Origin: Rhynchopus euleeides
Lineage: Eukaryota > Euglenozoa > Diplonemea > Diplonemida > Diplonemidae
Assembly (NCBI GenBank): GCA_963210315.1
Contig: OY723312.1
Location: 1,798,001-1,862,000, forward strand
Length of the DNA: 64,000 nucleotides
Reading direction: 5' to 3'
Position numbers and translations under genes: made by a program. Numbering within the stretch: the first letter of the stretch is position 1; every line of letters begins with the position of its first letter. Below are positions 30,742 through 42,657 of this stretch, piece by piece. A model generated the notes under the pieces. That model saw nothing but the letters and a program-made list of their open reading frames with translations, had not been told where the DNA came from and ran no database searches.

Positions 30742-33700
30742 ATGTCAGTGCCTCTCCGCCCGAGCGGATCAGAGCCGCACCGGTTCTCGCATCTGCAGAA
30801 GTTCTCCTCCGAGGCGTTCCACCACCAGGATGACTACGAAGATGATGTTTGGGATGACATGGAGCTCGTCACCCGCAGCGGGAGCCCTGCAGGCACCGCA
30901 AGCCCCTCGTCCGGGCCGCCTGTCCCTGCGGTGCCGATGCAGGCAGTGCAGGCCATGCAGAGCACGCGGCATTCCTCATTCGCCGGGTCGCAGTCGGGGC
31001 ATTCCGTGCGTCTCGCGCAGACGGCCCGCCCCCACCACGGGTCGATGGGCGGCAAGAGTGCCACCCGCGAGAAGGAGACGAAGGAGAGGAAGAATCCGGC
31101 ACAGAAGGTGCGCGCCGTTGTCTCCAAAAACAAGGTCCGGTTCCAGGAGGACGGGTTCGACCTCGACCTGACCTACATCACGAAGCGGCTGATCGCGATG
31201 GGGTTCCCCAGCTCGGGCACCGAGGGGTATTACCGCAACCAGATAGACGACGTGGAGCGGTTCTTCTCGACACGCCACTCGGGGCACTACCATGTGTACA
31301 ACCTGTGCAGCGAGCGGACCTACGACACGCAGGCCAGGTTCGGGGGGCACCACACCCGGTTCCCCTTCGACGACCACAACCCGCCGGTGCCGATCTCGAT
31401 TATCCCGCAGTTCATCCGACACGCCAACACGTGGCTCGCCGCAGACCCGGAGAACATCATCGCGGTGCACTGCAAGGCAGGGAAGGGGAGGACAGGCGTG
31501 TTCATCGGCTGCCTTCTCCTTGCGCAGGCCTTTGAGAAGTCGAGCCAGGGCCTGACGTCGACAGACGCGCTGAAGCTCTTCGGGAGCAAGCGGACCAAGG
31601 ATGGGAATGGGGTGACCATCCCTTCACAGAGGCGGTACATCACATACTGGGAGTATATCCTGCGGAACCTGAGGGGGCAGCTGCCGGTTAGCCGCAGGGT
31701 GCGTGTGGACTTCCTGAAGATCAACTCCACTGTGAAGGAGAAGGGCATCAACGAGCTGTACTTCACCATCGCCCTCGGGGAGAGGGACGGGGCGAGGCGT
31801 GAGATCTACAGCAGCCAGCGCGACTTCTCCTCGAAGTCAGCCTTCCGGGAGTCGCGCGGGATGTTCGTCTTCGACATGTCGGGGCTCAACGTCGTGGTGA
31901 CGGGGGATGTGCTGTTCCGGGTCCGGAGGAAGAGCAACGTTTTCTCCGACGACAACCTGTTCCACTTCTGGCTCAACGTCGACCTCGAGGCCGACCGGAG
32001 CGAGCACTTCCCCGACAGGGGTCTCGTCTACATCAGGCTCGACAAGCCGCAGATCGACAAGGCGGTGAAGGACAAATCCCACGAAAACTACAAGCGAGAT
32101 CTCTACGTCGAGGTGCAGTTCAGCGACGCCGACGGGAGGGCCTCCTCGCCCTTCTCACCCCCGTCCACCTCCACCTCCTACTTCAGGGCCACCACGGCTG
32201 GCGGCGGGGTGCCGTCGTCACCCGTCTCCTCGCCGCTGCGCGTCCCATCTGCCTCGCCTTTCCGCCGCCCGGCGAACACATTCTCCCCTCTGTCCATCCC
32301 GTCGTCGAACCCTACGGAACCCTCCTCGCCCTATCTGATGGACAGGTCACCCACAGCGTCGCCGTCGCAGCCGCCGTCGCGGCAGCAGTCGACGTATAAG
32401 ATGGCAGGGGCGGGGAGCCTCAACCTCAGCGTTGCCGGGACGCGGGACAGCCCCGGTGCGGCGCACACTGTCAGCTCCGCGCTCAACTTGTCCTCCAAGC
32501 TGGTGCTGCCGCCCAACGAGGCGCGGTCGGCAGCCAGCAGCCCGGGGCCCGGGGGGTCGCTGTTCCCTGCGGGGCACCTGCGGCTGTCGCGCATGGTGTT
32601 CCGCCCGTCGCGCGCCGTGTCGGGTGCGAAGCAGGGCCTGATAGCGAAGCTGCGGTGTGGGGAGGAGATCCGGTTCACCGACATCTCGGAGGTGACCAGC
32701 GGCTGTGCCAGGTGGAGCTGCGTGCTGGACTGGCAGCCGATGGTGCTGTCGGGCCCCGCAGGCCAGCCCTGCGTGCCGCCGGACCTGGAGTTCACCCTGC
32801 AGCAGAGCACAGGTGATGCCCTCGGTGCGGTGGCCCTCACCCTGCAGGAGCTGCTGCCGCCTGTGGCGCTGTGGAGCAGCGGTGCCCGCACCGTGGAGTC
32901 CATCGCGTCGCTGTGGAAGGAGGGGGTGGCGGTGGGCAGCACGTTCTCCTCGCCGGGTGTGCTGCACCTCGCGGCGTCGTATGACCTGCTGGGCGCGGGC
33001 AGGCCGTCCACCCCGGCAGGGCTCCAGCAGCAGAAGCTGCTGCAGTCGGCGCAGGCGGCGGGGCAGGGTGGCCAGCAGCAGCAGCACCAGCAGCCGGGGC
33101 AGGGGCGCGGGGTGCCCGGGGGCGGCGGGGGGTCTGCCGTGGGGCAGCCGTCGGCGTGGCGGCCCGTGTCGCACCCGAAGTTTTCGTACTATTTGGCGCT
33201 GTGCGGGTTTGCGGCGTCGCTGTCTGTGGTGGTTGCGACGCACATCGTCCAGAGGGAGCGGCGGCTGCAGCGGCGCAGCCTGCGCCTGGTGCCGATGAGC
33301 TACGAGGATGTGGCGGTGCCCGGCCTGACGCTTGTCGAGTCACCTTCGCCAGGTTCCACGCCTTCTGCATCGCAGAGCGAGCGCGGCGGCGTGTCGCCTG
33401 TGCGGGCGCGGCTCAGCGCTGTGGTGGGCGGGCTGCGGTCTGCCGGGCTGGCGGCGCCGGACGGTGTGCCGGCGGCGGCGGGTGGTGGTGGCGCGACCGG
33501 CGGAGGTGCTGCGGCGTCGGATTCAAGCGCGTCCCCGCCGCAGCTGTCGCCGCGTCCGGTGGGGGCACCGCTCGGGCTGCCGCACCACCCGCAGCTGTCC
33601 CTGACGTCCACGTTCCAGTGTGCCTCGCGCCTGTCCAACTTCATGCTGACGTATGATGCGAAGCTGGTCCGCTTCGAAGAGAAGGAGCGCATCGACCTGA

Positions 33701-35809
33701 CCCTGCTGGACAACCCTCCGGTATGCAACAGCAGATCAGCAGACCCGCACCAATGTGTCAGGGGAGACATGCGGTTGTTCGCCCTGGCTCATGCCGCGTT
33801 ATGTTTTTATGCTACCACACCACACTGAACAACCTCTGCCTGCCCACCACCACCACCCCACTGCAGAGCCCTCACGGCGATTTCGCCATCCGGCTGCCAG
33901 GCTACGAGCTGAAGGTGCCGAGCCGTGCCGGGCGGGACTCATGGGTGGAGATCCTGCAGCAGGCGGCACTGGGCCGCGAGGTGTTCGGCCCACTGCTGGG
34001 CAGCTGCGGCGTGGTGGAGGCGCCTGCTGCGGGCAGCGCTGGGGCCGCGCAGGGCGACGAGGCTCGGAAGCTGGTCGAAGCACGCGAGGAGGTGGAGCGG
34101 GGCTGCATCAAGGAGAGCGCCTTCGAGGAGCACGACAGGCTGCAGTACGAGCATATGTCTGCCGCGCTGGAGAAGGCGCGGCAGGAATCTGCCTCCCTCG
34201 CAACGCAGGCGCGCAACCTGGCCACTGCCACCCGGCGCCTGGAGCTGGAGCGGCGGCGGCTGAAGAACAGCCACGACAACCTGCTGCGGCAGGACCTAGA
34301 GAACTCCTCCGCCCCCTACATGCACAGCTACGGCGTGGGGTCGTCGCTATCCAACACTAACCCCAACGCGGCTGCCGACTCGAAAGGGTCGCGCAGCCCG
34401 AACGGGTCTGCCTCCACACAGTCGCCTATGCACCGCTGGTATGAAGGGCGTTGGGGTGGGGGGTGGTGAGGCAGCACGGCAACCTGCTTGTGTCTGTGTG
34501 ACGCAGGGCCTGGCATCGGCACGGCACAGATGCAAAGGGGGGGATGGGGGGTTTTTTTCGATCCGGGCAGAGGGTCCGCCCACGTTAAACATAACCACCA
34601 ACACACGCATGCATCCACAGCGAGAGTGTCAACTTCGATGGGTCCCCGACACCCGATGCGCAGAAGAGCCCGAGCGGTGCCGGTTCAGACACAGCGTCGG
34701 AGCCGGGCACACCAACGACCATCGCGTCGCAGATTAGCCGCGCGCACCGCAGGAACCTGATGGCGCGCAAGCGGGGCACTCTCCTCGACAGGGCGTGCCA
34801 GACAGAGCTGCTGTACGGTATGCCCACGAACCCACACAGGGGTGTGCTAAGATGCTGGATATTATGATCAGCGCAGGGTCCATACAGCAGTGCACGAAGC
34901 AGCCCGGGCTGCCGTGCGGCTCTTCTCCGCCCTCCCCTGCCCATCCACCCACCACCCACAGAAGTCGCCTGGCGCCTCGACCTCGGCTCGTCTGCCGCCA
35001 ACGTGCTGCTGTGCCTCTGTGGTGCGCTGCTGTGCCTGGCGAAGGGGCGCAGCAGGCCAGGCCTTGTGCGAGCGGAGTCTGTGACCATCACCAACTGGGC
35101 GAAGCAGCGCGAGGGCGAGATGCTGTCCTGGTCGTCCGTCGCAGCATCGCGCAGCCGCGAGGCCCAGTCGCTGTCGGAGCGTGAGATGCAGCGCCGCCTG
35201 ACGAAGGTCGCCGTGTCCGCCTGCAGCATGCTCTCCCGCGGCACGGCCCACGCCTTCCTGCGTCGCTACCTCGCGAAGTGGCACCGCTTCGTGCTCTACA
35301 AGGGGCGCCTGCCTTTTGTCCGGGGCACGCGGTCCACCGCAGCCCCACCCCACCAACAGCAGGCACCCAGCACAGCCCCGGCGGACACCACGCATGCAGC
35401 GGCATCGGTCGGCGATGCCTCTACCGCGGAGCAGTCGCCAGAATCTGTGCCCCACCCCAACCTGCTGACCCCCCACGACCGCCGGAACAACGACCCCCAG
35501 CCCCAGCCAGGCCCCGCCACCAGGGGTGGCAGTGGTGGCGGTGCGGGTGAGAGCGAAGGTGGTGGTGGCGGAGGCGGCGGCGACAGCACGCAGTACTGCA
35601 CCTGCCTCGGGCCCCGCAGCGCCGCGCCCTCCGTCCTATGCGGTGACGGGCCTGTGCCCGGCTCGCCCTGGGCAGGGACAGGGTCGCCCCAGCATGGTGG
35701 CGGTGAGGCGGGGCGCCTGCCGTCACCCCCGAGGTTCCACCGCAAGGCAAACGCAGCTGGGCTGCGCAGGTGCCCTGCGTGCTGGCGATTGCCGGGCCCA
35801 ACACTGTAG
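30742..35809 (+). CDS. PTEN-like phosphoinositide phosphatase with extra C-terminal domains, 4 exons
   Basis: The model is exons 30742-33720, 33867-34438, 34621-34817 and 34962-35809 (1531 residues), with GTATG donors and frame kept at every junction. Residues 1-125 are low complexity. Residues about 135-320 are a PTEN phosphatase domain: FPFDDHNPPVP with D211, and the P-loop HCKAGKGRTG (H243 to G252), identical to human PTEN, so 3-phosphoinositide specificity is likely. A C2-like domain follows (about 330-475). A second C2-like stretch lies around 615-755. YYLALCGFAASLSVVV (from 815) is a possible membrane helix. Residues 954-1030 look like a PH domain (ending GRDSWVEILQQAA) encoded across intron 1. 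A coiled coil (EKARQESASLATQARNLATA) and a hydrophobic NVLLCLCGALLCLA segment come later. The protein is far longer than PTEN (403). A role in PIP3 turnover at a membrane is inferred. Confidence 0.85.
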
Positions 35810-36183
35810 AGAGTGGTGGTGGTGGTGATGAAGCGCCCCTGCGGTCAGCATAAAACGACTTCAGGACATACAAAAGGATTCACGTGCAGGTGTGGGTCGA
35901 GGCCACGCTTTGCTGCGCGCAGGCCCACTTGCCGCTCTCCCCCCCCGCACCCGACGCTGTCCCCGCTCGGGTCACGGCCAGGCAAGGCGCGTGTCTATTT
36001 TTTCTTCTTCTCATCTTTCACGCCCTTCGTGCAGGGCGGTTGCCGTTCAGCTCTCGGTGCTGTGGCACACACACGCAGCACCCCTCTTCCTCGAGTGGCA
36101 GATTTTACAATTCTGTGCGGAGGCGTCAAACGCATCGCAAGTGGCTAAGAACCCTACACCCCGATATAAAGGGCAGACGGTCT
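35810..36183. other. 3' flank of the phosphatase gene, no gene seen
   Basis: A (GGT)n stretch follows the stop codon. There is no supportable coding sequence. Confidence 0.4.
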
Positions 36184-36292
36184 GGGGGCCCTCGCTACCA
36201 GTCACAGCTCGTCACAGCTCGTCGGTCAGTGAGGGGAAGTGGGCCGTGGCTCACTTTTTCTCACTCAGTCACACCTGGCAGCGAAGGCCCCC
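36184..36292. mobile_element. 109 bp MITE, copy A
   Basis: The ends are GGGGGCCCTCGCTACC and GGCAGCGAAGGCCCCC. The interior shares CTCACTTTTTCTCACTCAGT and the CAC(A/T)CTGG end with copies B and C, but is more diverged. Length is the same, 109 bp. Confidence 0.7.
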
Positions 36293-37115
36293 TCTGAAAT
36301 GAAATGAAAAATGCCCACGTGACACAAGGCATCTGTGTAGAGTGCATCCATCGAACCCGCCTTTATTTCAGCACAAGGCTGTCGAGTGATTCCGACGGGG
36401 ATCCTGCTTTCTGTATCTAGCTCTCTACACTCACAGGGGGGCCTTCCGCTGTGTTGTGTGCGCCACTTTGTGATGTGCCCTAAAACTGTGCCGTTTTGCA
36501 ACCAGGTTCAAAGCTATGTGGAGGCACATCGCACACAGCAGCCCATCTTTTCTCCCCTTTTTCTGTGTTCCTGAGAGAACGGCACCCCCGCCTCACTCAC
36601 AGCAACATGTCACGCTATTTATGTTATTTGGTCAGAAAGCCCTTTGTGTTCTGTCGTATTCTTCGGTGCAGCTCCCAACTCTTCTCTGCACATCAGAGCA
36701 GCAAGGCTCCCCCCCTGAGCTGAGAAGCTGCCGCGACACGGCACCTCAGGGGCGCCTCAGAAATCTCTGTGAACGTTGTGCGCACTGCGTTTAGATAGGC
36801 CCTTGTGCCGAAAGCCCTGCGGGGTGGGGAGGGTGTGCGTGTGTGTGTGTTTGTCGGAACGAAAAAGTAGCTTGCGTTCAGCAGATGCGGAGCGTATGAG
36901 CGTGGATATGAGCGAGGATCCCCACCCCTCCCCCCCGCCCCAGTGAGGCCGCCGCCTCTGTGCACTGTGCTTTGTCCTGTGGGTGCATCCCGGGGGGGGA
37001 GGTGGCAGGTCGTTCTGTGTGCAACGCATGCCAGGTCTGCAGGCATAGGGGCGCCCTCACACACCATACGCCGCCACCCGACAGGACCCCCTGCTGCTAC
37101 ACCACACCCGCAGCG
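36293..37115. other. intergenic region, no gene seen
   Basis: A GT microsatellite lies near 36840 and a G-rich tract near 36990. An acceptor-like ACCACACCCGCAG ends 3 bp before the next start codon. The following gene may therefore have an upstream exon that I could not identify. Confidence 0.35.
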
Positions 37116-38055
37116 ATGGAGTCGCGCCTCCGACAAGAGAATGAGGCGCTGAAGGCGGAGATCCGGGAGCTGGAGGCGCTACGCGACAGCCGAGAAGACA
37201 TGCAGAAGGTGCTTGCCGGTGTGGACCACGAGCGCCAGAAGAGGTATCGTGCCACAAACCGCGTGGTGCGCGGCACACCGCCTCGCTTATTATTATCTGC
37301 ATGGCTGCAAAGCCCACACGCGACAGGTCCTGACCAGCCAAGGGTGTCCTGAGAGGGTCGAGCGGAATGGATGAATTTTTTGGTAGAACGCGCAAATCAC
37401 CCGCTCGGGCGAGAAGTGTGTTAAGCCTAAAAAGGAGCTGTGGCAGCAATGTGGGCGTGTAGTCTGCATCATTTGCTTCTCTGCCTTATCAGTACATTCA
37501 CCTTCCTTCTGCAGATTAACACCCCGGTTGCACAAACAAACACATTACGTACCGCCGGCTCCTTTTTCTGCTTTCGCTTCTCGAGCGAAGGCGCACCCCA
37601 GATAGACCCCTTTGTCTTTTTGAGCAGGCGCGAAAGACGCCACTGATCCGCGAAACCAGCCTTTGCCAAACGCTTGAGTTTTAATTAATGAGCCGCTCCC
37701 CCATCACCCCCTACCACCCCACCACCACCTCAGAGTGGATCCTGCCGCCGAGCGCGCGTTCGAGGCGATGCAGAAGGAGATCCTCGAACTGCGGGCACGC
37801 TGCGATGGCTACCACCACGCCTTCGAGGAGGCGCAGCGCAAGCTGGCTCGCCTGCGCGAGCTGTACACACTGCAGGTGCTGCCGAAGCTCCAGGCCCACG
37901 TGTCGCACGCTGCCGCCGTGTCCCCCACCAAACCCGCACGCAAGACAGGCAAGGCAGCATCCCCTCCGGGGTACCGCGGCCGCGAAGTCTCGCATTCACC
38001 CAGCCACGCCGCTGTCGCCCGCAAGCCTGTTGCCGTGCGGAAACCTGTGCGGTGA
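37116..38055 (+). CDS. small coiled-coil protein, 2 exons
   Basis: The model is exons 37116-37243 and 37734-38055 (149 residues), with a GTATCG donor and a CTCAG acceptor; the 490 bp intron is the longest here. The join keeps the frame (…DHERQKR then VDPAAERAFEAMQKEI). The first ~95 residues are an almost continuous charged coiled coil (LRQENEALKAEIRELEAL, then EAQRKLARLRELYTLQVL). The tail is Lys/Pro/Ala-rich and basic (KPARKTGKAA, RKPVAVRKPVR). No family was recognised. An exon upstream is possible because a good acceptor lies directly before the ATG. A structural or adaptor role is inferred from composition only. Confidence 0.55.
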
Positions 38056-39173
38056 GGGGATGCCTGCCTGCCAGGTTCCGCCCACCCCTGGCCCTCCGCT
38101 GTGTACTCTCTCTGTGCCTGATGCCCCCCGCCAGCGGACCTCGGGGATCCGCCCCTTTGTGCCAAACAAAAGAACTGCCTCGCTGTGTGTGTGTGCCAGT
38201 GGTGCGTGAAGGGCAGCGGAGCGCGGCAGCAGAGCCGCGCTCAACAAATAAAGGGATCCCAGTTCAAGTGGCAGCTCCGGGGGTGTGTTCTGCGTGTGTT
38301 GCTGGGGTGCGTTCGTTCCGCTCGGGGTGCGTGGAGGGTTGTGGCACAACCCCACCCAACCCACAACCCACAACCCACAGCCAGATGTGTTGAGCCACGC
38401 TCTCGCTGCCCTCTGTGCCCAGCCCCCGCCATCACCCAGTGTCTGTGTCTGTGTCTGTGTCTGTGCCATCACTCGCACCCTCTTCGCCTGAGCTGCGCAT
38501 TCTTTCTTCTGTACCATGCGGCTGCCATCCGATGCAGGGTGGAGGGGTGTGGTCCTGTGGTGGGGTGTTGGGCAGAGCTGTCAGCGATGGTTCTTCACGG
38601 AAGCGGCACTGTGCCGTGACACTTTCCATCTGTATCGAAGTGTGCTGAAAGACAAACCAGCAACCGCACCGTGGCGGGTTTTGCTGAGCAAGCTGGGTTC
38701 GCAAGCCAGATCACTGGCAGTGCTCTGGCGCATAGAGATGCCCTGACCCACCGGGATGTGCACAAGGCATGCATGCATGCGCTTGCCGGGTCCTGCCAAG
38801 GAGGTGGGGGTGTGGCTGCCAGGAGGCAGGCCATCGGAGGTTGGGACAGTCGGGTCTGAGCCTCCGTACCCCCCTGCCCTGCCCCTGCCCTCTGCTCCTC
38901 ACGGCCATGTGGCACCCCCACCGATGTCCTGCGCGTGTGTGTGATGGTTTTACGTGCCGAACCCCGTTCCTTGTGCATACAGCGTTCAGCCACAGACCAC
39001 CCATCGTAGAAACCCTTACAACACGCCGGCGCGGCTTGACCCCAGGAGGCAAGTCGCGACAGGTACAGCTGACAGGTGCGGACGCCCTGTGCCGACGGAC
39101 CTGGGTCCGACAGCGTTTGGTAGTTTGGTATGTGTCATTTGCAGGTGTCAGTTCCACCCACGCACCCTGGAGG
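38056..39173. other. intergenic or 5' untranslated region, no clear gene
   Basis: A (CTGTGT)n microsatellite lies near 38440. The sequence TTTGCAG at 39138-39144 looks like a splice acceptor 30 bp before the next start codon, so an exon of the next gene may lie in this stretch. None could be identified. Confidence 0.35.
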
Positions 39174-40873
39174 ATGGAGATGAAGAAGGCCGTACGCCAT
39201 GCTGGCACAGACACCATCAAGTGGGTGGTCAAGCCGGGGGGATGCAAGACGGGTATCGCATGCCTTGCTGATCTGCTGCAGAACGAGCACAAGTTCACCG
39301 ACAGCGAGAGGGCAGAGCTCATCCTGGCGGACGTGAACCTGCAGCACAAGGGGTCGAAGAAGCACTGGAAGGCGATGCCGCCGGATGCGCTGATCAAACC
39401 GATCCGTGATTCAGAGGAGAAGGTGCAGCTCGATCTGCCGTCGCTGATCGCCTACTTCATGCTGCTCACTCTGTTGAGGTTTGTACGAGGCGGTAGTGCC
39501 GGCATGTGGTCTCGACACCCGGCATCTCTCGATGTCGACATCATCCCGGCAGCAGCTTGGGCACGGGGGGTGGGGGGTGGGGGTGGGTGTGGGGTGCCTC
39601 CTGTTGGTGTCGTGCAGTTCAAACCCCCCCCCCCCCCCTCGCAAACCCTGCAGGCCGCACCCACAGATGTTGTGTTGACTCTCTGGCACCCCTCGACCAT
39701 CCCCCGCCACACAGACGCCCGTGCGAGGCACTGCGCGTGTGTGAATCGTACGGCCTGGATCACGACTCCCCGAAGGCGTGGCTGCACGCGATTAGCGCGC
39801 TGCTCTCGTTCACCTCCTGGAAAAGAACTGCGGTGGGAATCTACCCCACCGACATTGACGCATTCCTGGAAACAGCAGAGCGCACCTTCCTGCTCTACAT
39901 GGGCGAGGTGTTCGATGTGCTGACGGACTTGGCAGACATCAAGAGCGACCCCCTCCTCGAGGGGAGTGCTGCGCAGTTCTACCAGGCTGTGGAGGTGATG
40001 CTCCACGCATACACAGAGCTCGGATCCTACGCCAAGGTAGTGTCCTACAGTTAAACGCGCCGGGGGGTGGGGGGTGACACTGAAACACTTTGAACTGGAC
40101 TTCAGAACTCCACCCGCCACCACCCACAGGCGGACTCCCTGTGGCAGGTGGTGGGTCGCGGTGCCACCCCGACCGCAAAGCGGTCCTATCTGAAGCTGCT
40201 GCTGAAGGAGGGCAATGTCCCCCTTGCGCACGAAGTCCTTGTCACGATCCCGGAGGCCAGCCGGTCCGAGCACGACTACCGGAGGGTCATCGCTGGCTAT
40301 TCACGGCAGGGCGACACTTCCGAGGCCGAGGAGGTGTTTGACCTGGCGCCGCCTGTCACCCTGCCGCAGGAGAAGCTCCTCCGTGTCGGCACCGCAACAG
40401 CCCTGCTGCACGGCTACGGTGTGCGGGTGAAGTTCATGGCAGAGCTCACTCCGGTGGGCCAGGCGGAGATGTTCCTCAAAGGTGCCGAAGGCGTCGAGAA
40501 GCGTCTCGAGGAACTCCAAGTCACCCAGGCAGCAAGCATGGCACAGTCGCAGTACCAGGCGTCTCTCGTCAAAACACTCACCAGCTTGTATCAGGAGCGT
40601 CCCGTGGAGCCTTCGCAAGAGGCCTTGGCAAAGTATGAAGCCCACAAGGAGGCGAACAGGATCATAAGCAGGAAAGTCAACGACGTGTGCGAGGCTGCCG
40701 GGTTTCCCCTTGAGCTGCCGGAGGGTTTCGTCCGGAAGCCGCGCACTGACCTTGTGTCCCTCCTCCTCAAGTTCTACAGCAAGTCGCTGGGTGCGAAGCG
40801 AGCCAAGTCGCTCCTCGGTGCCACTGTGGTCCCAAAGCACGGCAAGTTCCGCAAACTCGCGAGAAGCGCATGA
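39174..40873 (+). CDS. pentatricopeptide (PPR)-like helical repeat protein, 3 exons
   Basis: The model is exons 39174-39478, 39715-40036 and 40130-40873 (456 residues). The donors are GTTTGT and GTAGTG, the acceptors ACAG, and the frame is kept at both joins (LLTLLR|RPCEALRVCESYG and GSYAK|ADSLWQVVGRG). The protein is alpha-helical throughout. Stretches such as PCEALRVCESYGLDHDSPKAW, YLKLLLKEGNVPLAHEVLV and DYRRVIAGYSRQGDTSEAEE have the two-helix, ~35-residue pattern of PPR motifs. PPR proteins bind organelle RNA in mitochondria or plastids. No clear targeting presequence is present at the chosen ATG, but 5' exons may be missing because an acceptor-like TTTGCAG lies 30 bp upstream. The C-terminal third is basic, with an end SLLGATVVPKHGKFRKLARS. 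A TPR-like or other helical solenoid is the alternative. Confidence 0.6.
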
Positions 40874-41321
40874 TGAAATCAGCACCAGGATGTTACCAGC
40901 CTCATGATCGACAAGGATGAAGGAATAGCTTAAGTCAGAAGGATGAGCAGGTCGTTGATGTGACAACCAAGCAACAAGAGCGTGCAGAGGAGACCTCCAT
41001 CCCAAGAAAAACCAGTGAAGCGCAGTGACGTATCCCCGGAAAAGCAGCAGCAACAGAGCGGAGCAGGCGGGTGCGGGAATCAGACAAGGCCAGCCCCACT
41101 CGCCAGCTTCTGATGATATTCTTCACTCCGCTTCCTCTGACTCCAAAGTTTTTTTGTTAGTTCGGCGTAGCCAACTGGGGAAACTTTCTGTGCCTTTAGC
41201 TGGATCTTGTGAACCCACCCACATATAGTGCGGCCCCACTCACACGACTTCATCAGACCGGGGAGTGGTGTACACAAAGAGTGGGGTCTGCGTTGCAACA
41301 AAATAACTTTCAGCAGTAATT
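40874..41321. other. 3' flank, no gene seen
   Basis: No supportable feature between the PPR-like gene and the MITE pair. Confidence 0.4.
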
Positions 41322-41430
41322 GGGGGCCCTCGCTACGAGTCACTGTGAGTCACGAGTCGTCAGTTTTCAGCCAAACGTGGCTGACTTCTCACTTTTTCTC
41401 ACTCAGTCACACTTGGTAGCGAGGGCCCCC
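41322..41430 (+). mobile_element. 109 bp MITE, copy B
   Basis: The ends are GGGGGCCCTCGCTAC and GTAGCGAGGGCCCCC. The interior includes CACTGTGAGTCACGAGTCGT and CTCACTTTTTCTCACTCAGT. Copy C at 41602 is its exact reverse complement. Confidence 0.85.
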
Positions 41431-41601
41431 ATTGGTTTTATTCCCGGTAATATAGAACCTCAGCCAAAATTGTGAGGAGCCGGGATCGTACAGTCATATT
41501 ATTACCGGGCTGGAAAATTTTTTTCCCGGCTGGTTTTCAGCTAAATTTTGCAGGGAGCGGGAAATTTTATATATTGGGCGGGAAATATAGTGATTTTCAG
41601 C

Positions 41602-41710
41602 GGGGGCCCTCGCTACCAAGTGTGACTGAGTGAGAAAAAGTGAGAAGTCAGCCACGTTTGGCTGAAAACTGACGACTCGTGACTCACAGTGACTCGTAGC
41701 GAGGGCCCCC
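41602..41710 (-). mobile_element. 109 bp MITE, copy C (perfect inverted copy of B)
   Basis: Base by base it is the reverse complement of 41322-41430. The 171 bp spacer is AT-rich and contains CCCGG words. It is flanked by CAGC and GCTG, which extend the inverted ends. Confidence 0.85.
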
Positions 41711-41759
41711 GCTGGGAAAATCCGCCAGGGAAAATATAGTAAATGGCTGAAATCCCTGC

Positions 41760-42020
41760 TAAAAATCGCCGGGAAAGGGGGGTGACGACTTTTCCGGCTT
41801 TTTTCGGCTTTTTTCGGGTTTTTTCGGGTCCCGTGCGTTTTTTTCCCTTTGCCAAAATGCGTGAAAAATCCCCCCTGGAGGCCGGAAAAACCCGGAAAAA
41901 AGACCCGAAAAAAATCGGAATCGTCACCCCAAAATTTCGGGTTTTTCCGGCTTTTTTTCGGGTCTGGGGCCGTGGTAAGGCCGGGGTTTGTAGGGGGAGA
42001 TGCTCGCATTTTTTTTTGGG
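41760..42020. repeat. T/G-rich self-complementary stretch
   Basis: GGCTTTTTTCGGGTTTTTTC words at about 41795 are complementary to GAAAAACCCGGAAAAAAGAC words at about 41885. CGGGTTTTTCCGGC follows at about 41940. This is probably a decayed foldback element; no gene. Confidence 0.5.
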
Positions 42021-42164
42021 GGGTAGCAAAATGGGTCGTTTTTGGACATCTGAGCCCACTACGAGGGGTCCCGGAGCCCGGAAACGCTGTTGTAGGGGCT
42101 CAAACGGGGAAGCAGTCGCAACAAACAACAGGCCACTACGGAGACCTCGGCCGATGCTCACAGA

Positions 42165-42657
42165 CAAAAGTGGCCCGATCTCCCCCACCACAATAGTGGC
42201 CTTGCCCGATCTCCCCCGATCTCCCCCGACACATGAGTGTGGTTGCCCGATCTCCCCCGATCTCCCCCGACACATTAGTGGGGTTGCCCGATCTCCCCCA
42301 ACACATTAGTGGGGTTGCCCGATCTCCCCCGATCTCCCCCGACACATGAGTGGGGTTGCCCGATCTCCCCCGATCTCCCCCGACACATGAGCGTGGTTGC
42401 CCGATCTCCCCCGACACATGAGTGTGGTTGCCCGATCTCCCCCGATCTCCCCCGACACATGAGTGGGGCTGCCCGATCTCCCCCGATCTCCCCCACCACA
42501 TTAGTGTGGTTGCCCGATCTCCCCCGATCTCCCCCAACACATTAGTGGGGTTGCCCGATCTCCCCCGATCTCCCCAGACACATGAGTGGGGTTGCCCGAT
42601 CTCCCCCGATCTCCCCCGACACATGAGTGGGGTTGCCCGATCTCCCCCGATCTCCCC
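42165..42657. repeat. tandem array, ~41 bp unit, block 1
   Basis: The unit is GACACATGAGTGGGGTTGCC followed by CGATCTCCCC, usually with CGATCTCCCCC doubled (41 bp), sometimes single (about 31 bp). There are about 12 units with ATGAG/ATTAG and GGGGTT/GTGGTT variants. The long minus-strand frame is a repeat artefact. Confidence 0.9.

Noticed and set aside
36757-37136. Minus-strand frames upstream of the coiled-coil gene
   Set aside because: They are short, contain microsatellite translations (THTHTH) and lack recognisable features.
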